Shown: piece by piece, positions 29,837-38,279 of the stretch | How positions within the stretch are numbered: position 1 is the stretch's first letter | Layout of the letters: each line of letters starts with the position of its first letter | Assembly: GCF_007745175.1 (NCBI RefSeq) | Contig: NZ_CP036271.1 | Coordinates: 2,190,154-2,254,153 of the forward strand | Direction: 5' to 3' | Source: Caulifigura coniformis | GTDB taxonomy: Bacteria; Planctomycetota; Planctomycetia; Planctomycetales; Planctomycetaceae | Length of the DNA stretch: 64,000 nt | Program-made: the position numbers and the translations under genes | The notes under the pieces: generated by a model | What the model saw: the letters and a program-made list of their open reading frames with translations, nothing else | Database searches by the model: none | What the model was told of the DNA's origin: nothing

Positions 29837-30474
29837 CTGACACAATTGCACTGCAGACGATCCGCGTCCTTTGCGTGGACGATCATCCGCTGGTCCGCAA
29901 AGGGATCGCGGCCATTCTCTCGAATGAAGCCGACATGGAGCTCGTCGGCGAAGCGTCCAACGGTGACGAGGCCGTGGAGCAGTTTCGCCAACTCCAGCCC
30001 GATGTGACCCTCATCGACCTCAAGATGCCCGTGAAAGACGGCATCGCTGCCGTGACGGCCATCCGCAACGAGTTTCCCGAGGCGCGCTTCATCGCCCTCA
30101 CCAGCTATGACGGCGACCACGACGTCTTCCGCGCCCTCGAAGCCGGCGTCCGCGGCTACATCCTCAAGGAGTCGGTCCACACCGAAATCCTCGGCGCGAT
30201 TCGCCGCGTTCATTCTGGCGGGCAACTCTTTTCCCAGGACACCGCCCAGCGCTTCGCCGCTTCGTTCTCGCAGGCCTCGCTCACCCCGCGCGAAATCGAG
30301 GTTCTCAGCCTCGTCGCCCAGGGCTTCGGCAATAAGGAAGTGGCCGCCAAGCTCGGGCCGTCCGTCGGCACGGTGAAGATCCACGTGCAGAACATCCTCG
30401 CCAAGCTCAATGCGACCGACCGCACCCACGCCGTCACCATCGCACTGAAACGCGGGCTCATCCAGCTCCCCTGA
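29833..30474 (+). CDS. NarL/FixJ-family response regulator
   Basis: 213 aa. The receiver domain has the acidic pocket VDDHPLVRKG, the phospho-Asp in LIDLKMPVKDG and KESVHTEILGAI near the end. A LuxR-type HTH follows: LTPREIEVLSLVAQGFGNKEVAAKLG, with SVGTVKIHVQNILAKLNATDR as recognition region (each quoted from longer stretches). It overlaps the kinase gene by 4 bp (ATGA), so kinase and regulator are made together and form one phosphorelay pair. HisKA_3 kinases of the NarX type pair with NarL-type regulators, which agrees. Targets are unknown; the divergent efflux operon is the first candidate. Confidence 0.95.
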   Translation: MTDTIALQTIRVLCVDDHPLVRKGIAAILSNEADMELVGEASNGDEAVEQFRQLQPDVTLIDLKMPVKDGIAAVTAIRNEFPEARFIALTSYDGDHDVFRALEAGVRGYILKESVHTEILGAIRRVHSGGQLFSQDTAQRFAASFSQASLTPREIEVLSLVAQGFGNKEVAAKLGPSVGTVKIHVQNILAKLNATDRTHAVTIALKRGLIQLP

Positions 30475-30498
30475 GCGGCGGGAGGCGGCCCACGGGCG

Positions 30499-32151
30499 TT
30501 ACTGCGGCGTACGCCCCACTTCGACGTCGACGATCCGCGCCGTCGGACGCGACAGGTCGACCAGCAGCGGCTGCTCCGCCAGCGCGATCGAAGTGTTCCC
30601 CGCCGCGTCACGGGCTTCCAGCCGGATGTACACCCGCTGCTTCAGCGGCTCAGTAATCGTCCACACGTAGCGGCCCGAGTTCTCGGTCCAGCCCGTGATC
30701 GGACGCCACGGCCCTGTCGGTGATTCCGCGAAGGTCAGAGCCACCGGCTGTTCCGCAAGCAATTCGTCCTGCACCGACCACTCGATCAGCACCTGGTTGT
30801 TGTGCGACCCCTGACCCTGCCGGAGCGGCAGCAGCTGCGCCACCGGCGCCGATTGGTCGATCGAAATCCGGATGTCCGGAGCATCTCCCGGCTGCGGTGG
30901 ATCGGCAACCACTCCCAGCCCGTTCTGCACCCGGATGCAGAACCCGTAGGTTCCGTCCGCGGGAACGGTCACGTCAAACGGGCTCTGCCGGTCGGCATCG
31001 CTTCCGTAGTGGAACCACTTCCGGCCACCGTCCTCGGTGATGTACAGGTCGACGTTCGCGACCCCCGAAGGACCAACGTCATCCAGTTGGTAGCCGATCT
31101 TGAACGTCCGTGACCGAACCGAGCGGACCGCGACTCCGGCCGTCTGCGACGGAAACGCACTGGCCCCCTGGCCGATCGGAGGTCCCCAGCGGTCGTCCGT
31201 GATCGCCGGACGGTTCGCGGCGTTACTGTTCGTCAGCATTCCGGTGCGATGCTGCTGCCGGAAGTATCCGCTTGGCGCCTGGCTGCGGACGATCGGCAGC
31301 GCATCGAATTGCGGATCGGATGGCTGCATCGCCGTCTGCGGCGGATTCTCGAACTCGGGCGGCAGCGGTTCCATGGCCTCGGCCACAGGCTTGCTGAAAT
31401 CCGGCTCGCTCCGTCGCGGAGACCGCGCCGGAGCGAAGGCCGGCAGCGAAGGCGCTTCCAGGCTCGATCCGCCGCGCGTGCTCGCCGACGATTCCACCGG
31501 ATTCCCGGCCAGGTCCCTGATCGATCCGCGCACCTCGACCACGCCCCGGGTCGTCCAGCTCGTCTGTCCGCTTGCGGCGGCGTAGATCCCTACCGTCTGC
31601 CATTCGCGATTCACTTCGTCGCGCCACTCGATCTTCAGGCTCGACGGATCGATGTTCGGATCGCTCGCGTCCCACGACAGCGAGACCCGGTCACGCCCCA
31701 GCGCTTCGACGCGCAGATCGAGGCTCGGCGGCTGCGAGTCCACGACGACGCGGAGCCCCACTTCCGGAGGTCCTTCCGGAAAGACCTTCTGGTTCCTGTC
31801 GACTGTCCGCACCGCGAACCAGTACTCGCCGTTGCCCGGCGCTTCGAACGCGAATTTGCCGGCCGTCGGATCAACCGATTGCTCGCGGTTCCAGTTGGTT
31901 CCCATGTCCGTCGAGACGAACAACTGGATCTCGACAGCCCCCAGCCGCTGCATCTCGGCAGCGTCGAACTGGAAAGGGATCCGGAAGCGAGGCTTCTGGG
32001 TGTAAAGCGGTTTGCCGCCCGGTCCCTCCGCGGCGGCCAGGGGGGCAGCGAGCAGCAGTCCCGCAACACCAGCCATGCAGGCGCGGCGCAACGGTCGCCA
32101 CAGTCCGGCAAGCCGGACAGCGAATGGCGATCGGGAGTGGCTGTCGGTCAT
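30499..32151 (-). CDS. Secreted Ig/fibronectin-like multidomain protein, function unknown
   Basis: About 550 aa with a signal peptide (RRACMAGVAGLLLAAPLAAA, cleavage near residue 42). It then has repeated beta-sandwich-like units with fibronectin-III or bacterial Ig flavour, for example DRVSLSWDASDPNIDPSSLK, RGSIRDLAGNPVESSA and IRLEARDAAGNTSIALAEQP. A repeated theme is TDMGTNWNREQ, TEDGGRKWFHYG and ESPTGPWRPITGW: each domain describes a strand-turn with G.W. No enzyme motif is seen. Several starts are possible (ATG 32151 or ATG 32076). It ends 24 bp after the stop of the convergent response-regulator gene. An outer-surface or adhesive role is inference. Confidence 0.75.
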   Translation of the reverse strand: MTDSHSRSPFAVRLAGLWRPLRRACMAGVAGLLLAAPLAAAEGPGGKPLYTQKPRFRIPFQFDAAEMQRLGAVEIQLFVSTDMGTNWNREQSVDPTAGKFAFEAPGNGEYWFAVRTVDRNQKVFPEGPPEVGLRVVVDSQPPSLDLRVEALGRDRVSLSWDASDPNIDPSSLKIEWRDEVNREWQTVGIYAAASGQTSWTTRGVVEVRGSIRDLAGNPVESSASTRGGSSLEAPSLPAFAPARSPRRSEPDFSKPVAEAMEPLPPEFENPPQTAMQPSDPQFDALPIVRSQAPSGYFRQQHRTGMLTNSNAANRPAITDDRWGPPIGQGASAFPSQTAGVAVRSVRSRTFKIGYQLDDVGPSGVANVDLYITEDGGRKWFHYGSDADRQSPFDVTVPADGTYGFCIRVQNGLGVVADPPQPGDAPDIRISIDQSAPVAQLLPLRQGQGSHNNQVLIEWSVQDELLAEQPVALTFAESPTGPWRPITGWTENSGRYVWTITEPLKQRVYIRLEARDAAGNTSIALAEQPLLVDLSRPTARIVDVEVGRTPQ

Positions 32152-32372
32152 CGCGAACGGAAGTGGATGCGGAAAGCCCGAGGCGCGGCACACAGTCCGC
32201 TCATCGATGTATCGGCGCTCCCCGGCGGGGCGCATGAGACGAACCGTCTCTCCAGCGGGCTTGGTCGCGATCCTGCTCCCCCTCCTTCGGCGCCTCACGT
32301 TGTTTCACGGTGAATTCCGGCGCACAATCGCGGTCTCTTCGGCAGTTCCTGCCTGTCGCTCCCCGGCCGCCC

Positions 32373-33158
32373 ATGTCTTCGCTCGCATTCGCGCCTGCCG
32401 CTCCACCATCTCTGGACGCACGGATTGCGGCCCGCAGCCGCCCTCCGGAGACGCCCGTGATGTATCAGGCATGGCGTGAGTTGCTCTTCCTGCACTGGCG
32501 ATTCCCGTCGCACGCCCTGCAGGCGATTCTCCCCCCCGGGCTCACTCTCGATACGTTCGACGGCCAGGGCTGGCTCGGAGTCGTCCCTTTCTTCATGCGG
32601 AACATCCGCCCCCGCTGGTCCCCCGTCGTCCCCGGAATCTCGAACTTCCTGGAACTCAACCTGCGGACCTACGTCTTCGACGAGACCGGCCGGCCCGGTG
32701 TCTGGTTCCTCTCACTGGATGCCAACCGGAAGCTGGCCGTCTGGTGGGCCCGCAGATTCTTCGGCCTCCCTTATCACCATGCGGACATGACCGCCGACTG
32801 GAACCGCACCACCGGTCACGTCCGCTACTCATCCCAGCGACGCGATGCGCCCCCCCGGCTCACCTGCCGCTACGAGTATGCCGCGGCCGGCCCCGCGGAA
32901 ACGGCGATCCCCGGCACGCTCGAATTCTTCCTCATCGAGCGCTACTTCCTGTTCGCACTGACTCCTGCAGGACTGATGACCGGACAGGTTCATCACTCCC
33001 CCTACGAGTGCAGTCCTGTCGATCTCCGTCACTGGGACGAACACCTGATCGAGCTGGCCCGGCTCCCGCTCCCCGGCCGCCGTCCGGACCACGCCGTCGT
33101 CTCGCGCGGCGTGACGGTCGACGTGTTCCAGACCCAGCCGGTCAGCAAGCCTGAGTGA
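32373..33158 (+). CDS. DUF2071 (YqjF-like) family protein
   Basis: 261 aa. The sequence fits DUF2071: WRELLFLHWRFPSHALQAIL near the start, then LTLDTFDGQGWLGVVPFFM, SNFLELNLRTYVFDETGRPG and WFLSLDANRKLAVWWARRFF, ending in VHHSPYECSPVDLR-type residues. Function of the family is not established; the fold is related to acetoacetate decarboxylase-like beta barrels. The ATG at 32373 is preferred over an in-frame GTG at 32310, whose added residues look non-coding. A 6-bp hairpin (CAGAGG/CCTCTG at 33165-33182) follows the stop but lacks a T-tract. No functional link to neighbours is visible. Confidence 0.88.
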   Translation: MSSLAFAPAAPPSLDARIAARSRPPETPVMYQAWRELLFLHWRFPSHALQAILPPGLTLDTFDGQGWLGVVPFFMRNIRPRWSPVVPGISNFLELNLRTYVFDETGRPGVWFLSLDANRKLAVWWARRFFGLPYHHADMTADWNRTTGHVRYSSQRRDAPPRLTCRYEYAAAGPAETAIPGTLEFFLIERYFLFALTPAGLMTGQVHHSPYECSPVDLRHWDEHLIELARLPLPGRRPDHAVVSRGVTVDVFQTQPVSKPE

Positions 33159-33423
33159 GTCCTGCAGAGGGACGAACCTCTGACACCGGACAGGACGTTT
33201 CGTCAGTCGATCGCTCCACGAAGTCTCATCACGCCACCGTCGGGCCATCAAACCCGTTGAAGTCGCTGGGCCGCCCGGTAACGGGTGACGCCGGCGTTTC
33301 TCCGCCCGGATCGGAAGTGTCCTTGTTGCGAAAACGGGGTTCCGATTACAAATCGCGGCCGCAATTGGCTTTTGGTCGCTGGGATGCGACGGCCGATCAC
33401 CGCAGGGCCTCAGGGAGGAGGAC

Positions 33424-34272
33424 ATGGCGGCTTTCCGCGAGCACATCACTTTCAGTACGCTCCTCGGCGCCGGCTATGGCATCGCGGCCGCGACTGTGCT
33501 CGGCTTCACTCCCACCCAGGGCCTTCTCGCCGCCGTTCTCACGGGCGTTGGCGGCATGCTGCCGGACATCGATCTCGACACCGGTCGACCCAGCCGCGAA
33601 GTCTTCAGCTTCGTCGCCGCGATCGCCCCTATGTTCCTTGTTCATCATGTCCTGAGATTCTTCAAGCTTCCCTACGACGCCGAAACCATCCTCCTCTCGC
33701 TGATCGTCCTCTACACCATCATCCGCTTCGGAGTTTCGGAACTCGTCGACCGCCTCAGCATCCACCGCGGCATGTGGCACAGCCTCCCCGCCATGGTCAT
33801 CGCGGCCGACATCGCTTACCTCGGTTACCCCGGCCCGAACATCAAGTCGAAAATCCTGATGGGCACCGGAGTCGCCATCGGGTTTCTCTCCCATCTCATC
33901 CTCGATGAGATCTACAGCGTCGAACTGAACGGCGTCGCCGTACGGCTCAAGAAGTCCGCGGGCAGCGCACTCAAGATTGCGGGACCGAAGTTTGTCCCGA
34001 ACGTCTTTACCTTCGCGCTCTTCTGCACCATGAACTTCGCCGTCCTCTCGCAGATGGGCGTTCTGGATCCCCCCAGCCCCGAGCCGGCGTCGTCCCCCGT
34101 CATCGCCCAGCCGGTCAACCCGTACTTCCCCCAGGCTGTGCCCGGCGTCACGCCCGTCAACTCGCAGCCCCTGTACACCCCCTCCAGCATTCCGGTCCAG
34201 CGCTACCCTCAGTCGCTTCAGGCTCCGGGAACGCTCCAGGAAGCCGCCGGCCAGCAGACTCTCCCGCGCTGA
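33424..34272 (+). CDS. YdjM-type membrane-bound metal-dependent hydrolase-like protein
   Basis: 282 aa. The start MAAFREHITFSTLLGAGYG with His in helix 1, the GGMLPDIDLDTGRPSRE loop (Asp cluster), SIHRGMWHSLPAM and FLSHLILDEIY together give the His/Asp set of the YdjM (DUF457) family of inner-membrane proteins. Four to five hydrophobic segments lie between them. The C-terminal 80 residues are a Pro/Gln-rich soluble tail that typical family members lack. The ATG at 33424 has an excellent GGGAGGAGGAC ribosome site. Family function is unproven; the hydrolase label comes from the metal-ligand pattern. The 265-bp gap upstream holds no gene. Confidence 0.87.
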   Translation: MAAFREHITFSTLLGAGYGIAAATVLGFTPTQGLLAAVLTGVGGMLPDIDLDTGRPSREVFSFVAAIAPMFLVHHVLRFFKLPYDAETILLSLIVLYTIIRFGVSELVDRLSIHRGMWHSLPAMVIAADIAYLGYPGPNIKSKILMGTGVAIGFLSHLILDEIYSVELNGVAVRLKKSAGSALKIAGPKFVPNVFTFALFCTMNFAVLSQMGVLDPPSPEPASSPVIAQPVNPYFPQAVPGVTPVNSQPLYTPSSIPVQRYPQSLQAPGTLQEAAGQQTLPR

Positions 34273-34340
34273 CCGCCATTTCGATACCTCTCACGCCCAG
34301 CCAGCGGTTACGATCAAGGCCTCCTTTCCGAGGTCCCGCC

Positions 34341-35783
34341 ATGCTGGCTTCCCAATTGCGGCTCGAAGCTCTGACCCGTCGGCATTTCCTCCGACAGTCC
34401 CAGACAGGCGTCGGCGCGGCCGCACTCTTCTCGCTTCTCAATGGCTCGTCAGGCGCCGCACCGGTCGACAACCCGCTCGCAGCGAAGCAGCCGCCCGCCC
34501 CCGCCAAAGCAAAGAGCATCATCTACCTGCACATGGCAGGCTCGCCGCCGCAGCACGACCTCTTCGACTACAAGCCGGAGCTCGTGAAGCACAACCTCGA
34601 GCCCTGCCCCGAGCAGTACACCAAAGGGGAGCGCTTCGCGTTCATCAAGGGAACGCCCAAGCTGCTTGGCACGCCGCACCAGTTCGAGCAATGCGGAGAA
34701 AGCGGCGCCACGATCTCGAGCGTCCTCCCGAACCTCAAGACCGTCGCCGACGATCTGTGCTTCATCAAGTCGATGTACACCGATCAGTTCAACCACGCCC
34801 CGGCTGAACTGTTGCTCTACACCGGCTCCCCCCGCTCGGGCCGCCCCTCCATGGGCAGCTGGGTCACCTATGGACTCGGCACCGAGAACCAGGACCTCCC
34901 TGGCTTCGTCGTTCTCATTTCCGGCGGCACCAGCCCCTCCGCCGGGAAGAACAACTGGTCGAGCGGGTTCCTCCCGTCCGTCTACCAGGGAGTCCAATGC
35001 CGCTCGAAGGGTGATCCCGTTCTCTATGTCAGCGATCCCCCCGGAATGGATCGGGCCATGCGTCGGGAGAGCCTTGACGCCATCAAGGCGCTCAACGAGA
35101 TCCAGGCCCGCGAATTCGGAAACCCCGAAACCGTCACCCGCATCGCGCAGTACGAACTCGCCTACCGCATGCAGACGACGGTCCCCGATGTCATGAACAT
35201 CAGCGCCGAACCGAAGCACATCCAGGAGGCCTACGGCGCCGTCCCCGGCGAGTCGAGTTTCGCCAACAACTGCCTCCTCGCTCGCCGGCTGGTGGAGCAG
35301 GGGGTTCGCTTCGTCCAGCTCTTCGACTGGGGCTGGGATTTCCACGGCACCAACCCCGACAGCGACATCGCCGTCGGACTTCCGCGAAAATGCCAGCCGA
35401 TGGACCAGGCGGTCACCGCCCTCATCAAGGATCTCAAGGCCCGCGGACTTCTCGAATCGACCCTCGTCGTCTGGGGCGGTGAGTTCGGCCGCACGCCGCT
35501 CAACGAAGAACGCAATGGATCGAAGTTCCTCGGCCGTGACCACCATCCCCACTGCTTCACGGTCTTCATGGCCGGCGGCGGTGTGAAAGCTGGAACGACT
35601 TTCGGCTCGACGGATGAGCTCGGCTACTTCACGGCCGAGAACAAGACCCACGTCCACGACCTGCAGGCCACGATGCTGCATCTCCTCGGGTTCGATCACA
35701 CCCGTCTGACCTACCGCTTCCAGGGACGCGACTACCGCCTGACCGACGTTCATGGAAACGTGATCAGGGAAGTGCTCGCCTGA
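34341..35783 (+). CDS. DUF1501 protein with Tat-type signal
   Basis: 480 aa. The N-terminus LTRRHFLRQSQTGVGAAALF is a twin-arginine signal. The body is the DUF1501 (sulfatase-like, alkaline-phosphatase fold) family that is very abundant in planctomycetes: KSIIYLHMAGSPPQHDLFDY, DDLCFIKSMYTDQFNHAPA, RLVEQGVRFVQLFDWGWDFH, LVVWGGEFGRTPLNEE and GRDHHPHCFTVFMAGGGVK. Metal-site His/Asp residues fall in these blocks. In other genomes these genes often sit beside DUF1553/cytochrome-like genes; here no such partner is adjacent. It is exported folded, and its substrate is unknown. Length is normal. Confidence 0.95.
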   Translation: MLASQLRLEALTRRHFLRQSQTGVGAAALFSLLNGSSGAAPVDNPLAAKQPPAPAKAKSIIYLHMAGSPPQHDLFDYKPELVKHNLEPCPEQYTKGERFAFIKGTPKLLGTPHQFEQCGESGATISSVLPNLKTVADDLCFIKSMYTDQFNHAPAELLLYTGSPRSGRPSMGSWVTYGLGTENQDLPGFVVLISGGTSPSAGKNNWSSGFLPSVYQGVQCRSKGDPVLYVSDPPGMDRAMRRESLDAIKALNEIQAREFGNPETVTRIAQYELAYRMQTTVPDVMNISAEPKHIQEAYGAVPGESSFANNCLLARRLVEQGVRFVQLFDWGWDFHGTNPDSDIAVGLPRKCQPMDQAVTALIKDLKARGLLESTLVVWGGEFGRTPLNEERNGSKFLGRDHHPHCFTVFMAGGGVKAGTTFGSTDELGYFTAENKTHVHDLQATMLHLLGFDHTRLTYRFQGRDYRLTDVHGNVIREVLA

Positions 35784-35884
35784 ATTCTGACACAGGCCTG
35801 CGTTCGACCGAACAACCTCTTGTGGCGCTGCGCCGCTCCCATACAAAGAAGGGAGGAACTCGTCCTCACCGAAAGGGAGTCATC

Positions 35885-36052
35885 ATGGCCACAACCATTC
35901 AGAACGACAAAGGCCTCGCCCCGCCGAAGAAGGGCGAAAAATACGTCTGCGAAGCGTGCGGAATGGCCCTGCAGATCACGGCCGACTGCCACTGCGATGA
36001 GTCCGAACACGTCCACTTCCACTGCTGCGGCATGGAAATGAAGAAGCAGTAA
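35885..36052 (+). CDS. Small zinc-ribbon-like protein (55 aa)
   Basis: The product reads MATTIQNDKGLAPPKKGEKY then VCEACGMALQITADCHCDE then SEHVHFHCCGMEMKKQ. CxxCGM near the middle and CCGMEM near the end, with an intervening CHC and three His, suggest a zinc ribbon or rubredoxin/desulfoferrodoxin-N-like knuckle. The ATG at 35885 has AAAGGGAG about 8 bases upstream; the frame is open upstream but that part looks non-coding. Its stop is 2 bp from the convergent GNAT gene stop. Function is unknown; metal binding is a fair inference from seven Cys and His residues in 30 positions. Confidence 0.72.
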   Translation: MATTIQNDKGLAPPKKGEKYVCEACGMALQITADCHCDESEHVHFHCCGMEMKKQ

Positions 36053-36054
36053 CG

Positions 36055-36546
36055 TCAATCGGCTTCCAGGCTTTGCCACATCACGTGAGCTCCGACGAGC
36101 CCCCGTGTGGGATGACGGAACGCACGCGGAACAGTCGCAACGATCTGGAAGCCCAGACGCTGCCAGAGTCTCACTGCCGTCTCATTGGTTTCCACCACAA
36201 AGTTGAACTGCATCGCGAGATATCCTCGATGGCGGGCCTCGCTCAGAGAATGCTCGCAAAGCCGCTTCGCAACCCCCTGTCCACGGGCGAACGGAGCGAC
36301 CAGATAGCCCGCATTCGCAACGTGCGACCCGTTCCCCAGCTGGTTCGGCTTCAGGTAATACGTTCCGACAACCTGCCCGCCGATCTCGGCAACGAGCACG
36401 GATTCTTTGCCCTCGGTCCACCAGCGGACGCCATCGTCGCGTGACATCTGCATGGGCGCCGCATACGTCTCGCCGGCACGGATCGTCTCTTCCATGACGC
36501 TCCACAGCGTTTCATGGTCTGCAGGTTCAATAGGCCGAATCAGCAT
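36055..36546 (-). CDS. GNAT-family N-acetyltransferase
   Basis: 163 aa, the size of a single GNAT domain. It begins MLIRPIEPADHETLWSVMEE. The acetyl-CoA site is in motif A, ANAGYLVAPFARGQGVAKRL, with the R/Q-x-x-G-x-A pattern (RGQGVA). FVVETNETAVRLWQRLGFQI is the usual C-terminal strand-helix. The ending PRAFRHPTRGLVGAHVMW is typical of cytoplasmic small-substrate acetyltransferases such as the phosphinothricin-type branch. The substrate cannot be named. It lies 22 bp downstream of no obvious partner; the upstream gene on this strand is the hydrolase-rhodanese fusion. Confidence 0.93.
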   Translation of the reverse strand: MLIRPIEPADHETLWSVMEETIRAGETYAAPMQMSRDDGVRWWTEGKESVLVAEIGGQVVGTYYLKPNQLGNGSHVANAGYLVAPFARGQGVAKRLCEHSLSEARHRGYLAMQFNFVVETNETAVRLWQRLGFQIVATVPRAFRHPTRGLVGAHVMWQSLEAD

Positions 36547-36567
36547 GTCCGCGCGTCCCTCAGAAGC

Positions 36568-37851
36568 CTATTTCGCCTTCTCGAATCCCTGCTTCACCAG
36601 TTCATCATACCCGTCCGAAAGCGGACGCACGTCGTACCCCATCGACTGCAGGATCCCCGCCGCGTCGAGAGCTCGTCTCCCCACCGCGCAGTGCGTGTAA
36701 ACCACCTTGTCTTTCGGCACGCCCTTCAACAGTTCGCTCGCCGAAGCCGGCTTCCGCAACTGACCCAGCGGAACCAGGATCGCCGCGGCGAGGTGTCCGT
36801 CCTCCCATTCATCCCTGTCGCGCACATCGAGCAGGACCGCCTTGTTCCCGCTCAGGTTCGCCCGAACCGTTTCCAGCGAGTCACGTGTATGCGTGGTGAT
36901 CGGGGCCATCGGCATGGGTGACGCGGCCAACGTCAGCGCCTCGTCCCGCAACGCTCTCGTCAACGCCTGCAGATCCTCGTATTCAGCCGATCGGTTCTCG
37001 GCCTGCGTGATCGGCCGCCGCGCCATCACCACGAACACGAGACCGCCCCGCGGCGTCTGCTTCCACCCCGCGCGGGTCGACGTCATCGGATCCGACCCCA
37101 GCCCCCCATCCTTCGCGAACAGCGGCGCCTCGGCGTCCGACTTTCGCCGAAGCACCTCCTGAACCGCGGAGATCACCGCGTCGGGAACCCCCTTCAGCGT
37201 GCGTGACGCCAGCGCCTGGTGCAGCGCCGCGAACGACTCCGCCGTCGCTTCGTTGTCTCCCCGCTCGGTGCGGTCGCGAAGCATATACCTCCGCACCATC
37301 ACCGACTTGAACCGCGCATCACGCGCGTGGATCAAGGCAGTCAGCTTTTCCGGCCCTCCCAGGTGCGCCGTCACCAGGTTGGCCGCGGCGTTATATACGG
37401 CGTTCGAGAGATCCGAGTTCCCCTGCATGATGTTCGCGACCCGCCGCACGCTCGCGCTGGTCAGCTCCCTCCGGATCTCGTCACGCACCGCCGCCGGGAA
37501 ATGCGAAACGGCCGGGTGGTCGTCCTTCAGGATCTCACCCGCGTCGGGAATCGGACCGTCGAGCCCGTCCGCATGTCGCACGAACAGTTCCACAAGAAAG
37601 AACGCCTTGATGGCGCTCGCCGTCGGCATGACGTTCCCGGCGCCCCGCTCCAGGATCGCAGGCCCCTCGACGCCGCCAACCCAGTACGTCACGTCGACAT
37701 TCTCCGGCCGCGCTTTCACTCGCGCCGCGATCCCCGCACGCACGGCCTCCAGGCTGGCCCCGGCCAGCCTCAGCTCCTGGCAAACCGCCGGAACCGGCTG
37801 AAGAAAGGGGGCCGCTGCGACGGCAACCAGCAGGAATGGTTTCAGAAACAT
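36568..37851 (-). CDS. Secreted class A beta-lactamase-like serine hydrolase fused to a rhodanese domain
   Basis: 427 aa. A signal peptide (MFLKPFLLVAVAAAPFLQPV) leads to a beta-lactamase2-type domain, residues 30-310. The nucleophile motif is SAIK (S79, K82). GNSDLSN (SDN-like, residues 145-150) and DNEATAESFAAL follow. AKDGG at 247-251 stands where KTG is usual, which argues against efficient beta-lactam hydrolysis. A rhodanese domain occupies residues 320-425 (LLDVRDRDEWEDGHLAAAI) with the active-site loop HCAVGRR and Cys388. The combination is unusual: a penicillin-binding-fold hydrolase joined to a sulfur-transfer or sensing domain, both probably periplasmic. The ATG at 37851 is chosen since the longer frame begins with TTG and adds no coherent sequence. 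Neighbours give no pathway. Confidence 0.85.
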   Translation of the reverse strand: MFLKPFLLVAVAAAPFLQPVPAVCQELRLAGASLEAVRAGIAARVKARPENVDVTYWVGGVEGPAILERGAGNVMPTASAIKAFFLVELFVRHADGLDGPIPDAGEILKDDHPAVSHFPAAVRDEIRRELTSASVRRVANIMQGNSDLSNAVYNAAANLVTAHLGGPEKLTALIHARDARFKSVMVRRYMLRDRTERGDNEATAESFAALHQALASRTLKGVPDAVISAVQEVLRRKSDAEAPLFAKDGGLGSDPMTSTRAGWKQTPRGGLVFVVMARRPITQAENRSAEYEDLQALTRALRDEALTLAASPMPMAPITTHTRDSLETVRANLSGNKAVLLDVRDRDEWEDGHLAAAILVPLGQLRKPASASELLKGVPKDKVVYTHCAVGRRALDAAGILQSMGYDVRPLSDGYDELVKQGFEKAK

Positions 37852-38068
37852 ATCGTGTACGGCTCCCTCGGAACTGACGGCGAACGCTTCATCCAGGAGA
37901 GTCGCAGTCGGCGCCGGAACCGTCAACAGGCCCGTTCCGCGCCTGATGCCTCCGCAAAGTTTCCAGGAACTCGCCCGAAAGTCGCCCCCAGGCCGTGCTA
38001 TCCCCGGCCTCGCCCCGCCTGCGAAGCCATCAACCCATCAGCCCGGCCTCCTGTTCTGCGAGTCACTC

Positions 38069-38257
38069 ATGGCCACTCCCGTCGGTACGATCCTCTGCGC
38101 AGGCATGCTCTCGCTCGCCACCGGAATCCTGCTCACGGCGGCCCTGATCACTGCCTGCTTCGACCCGCCCATCGATCGGCCCCAGGCAGGCATTCGCAAG
38201 TCATCCGGCGATCGCCTCAGCCGCAATGACCAGCGCCAGATCACCACGGCGGCCTGA
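38069..38257 (+). CDS. Possible small membrane protein (62 aa)
   Basis: An ATG at 38069 opens 62 codons giving one good hydrophobic helix (VGTILCAGMLSLATGILLTA, about residues 5-27). A short polar tail follows, DPPIDRPQAGIRKSSGDRLS. No ribosome site is convincing and no family is recognised. Its support is only the coherent helix-plus-basic-tail plan and coding-like composition, so it may be spurious. Confidence 0.35.
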   Translation: MATPVGTILCAGMLSLATGILLTAALITACFDPPIDRPQAGIRKSSGDRLSRNDQRQITTAA

Positions 38258-38279
38258 AGTGGCCCAGGGGGCGTGGACT

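Noticed and set aside
34449-35846. 465-codon minus-strand frame opposite the DUF1501 gene
   Set aside because: Antisense to a protein with clear family motifs; Gly/Glu/Val-rich composition without any motif.
36568-37851. Antibiotic-resistance beta-lactamase
   Set aside because: The KTG motif is replaced by KDG and a rhodanese domain is fused; resistance cannot be claimed from sequence.
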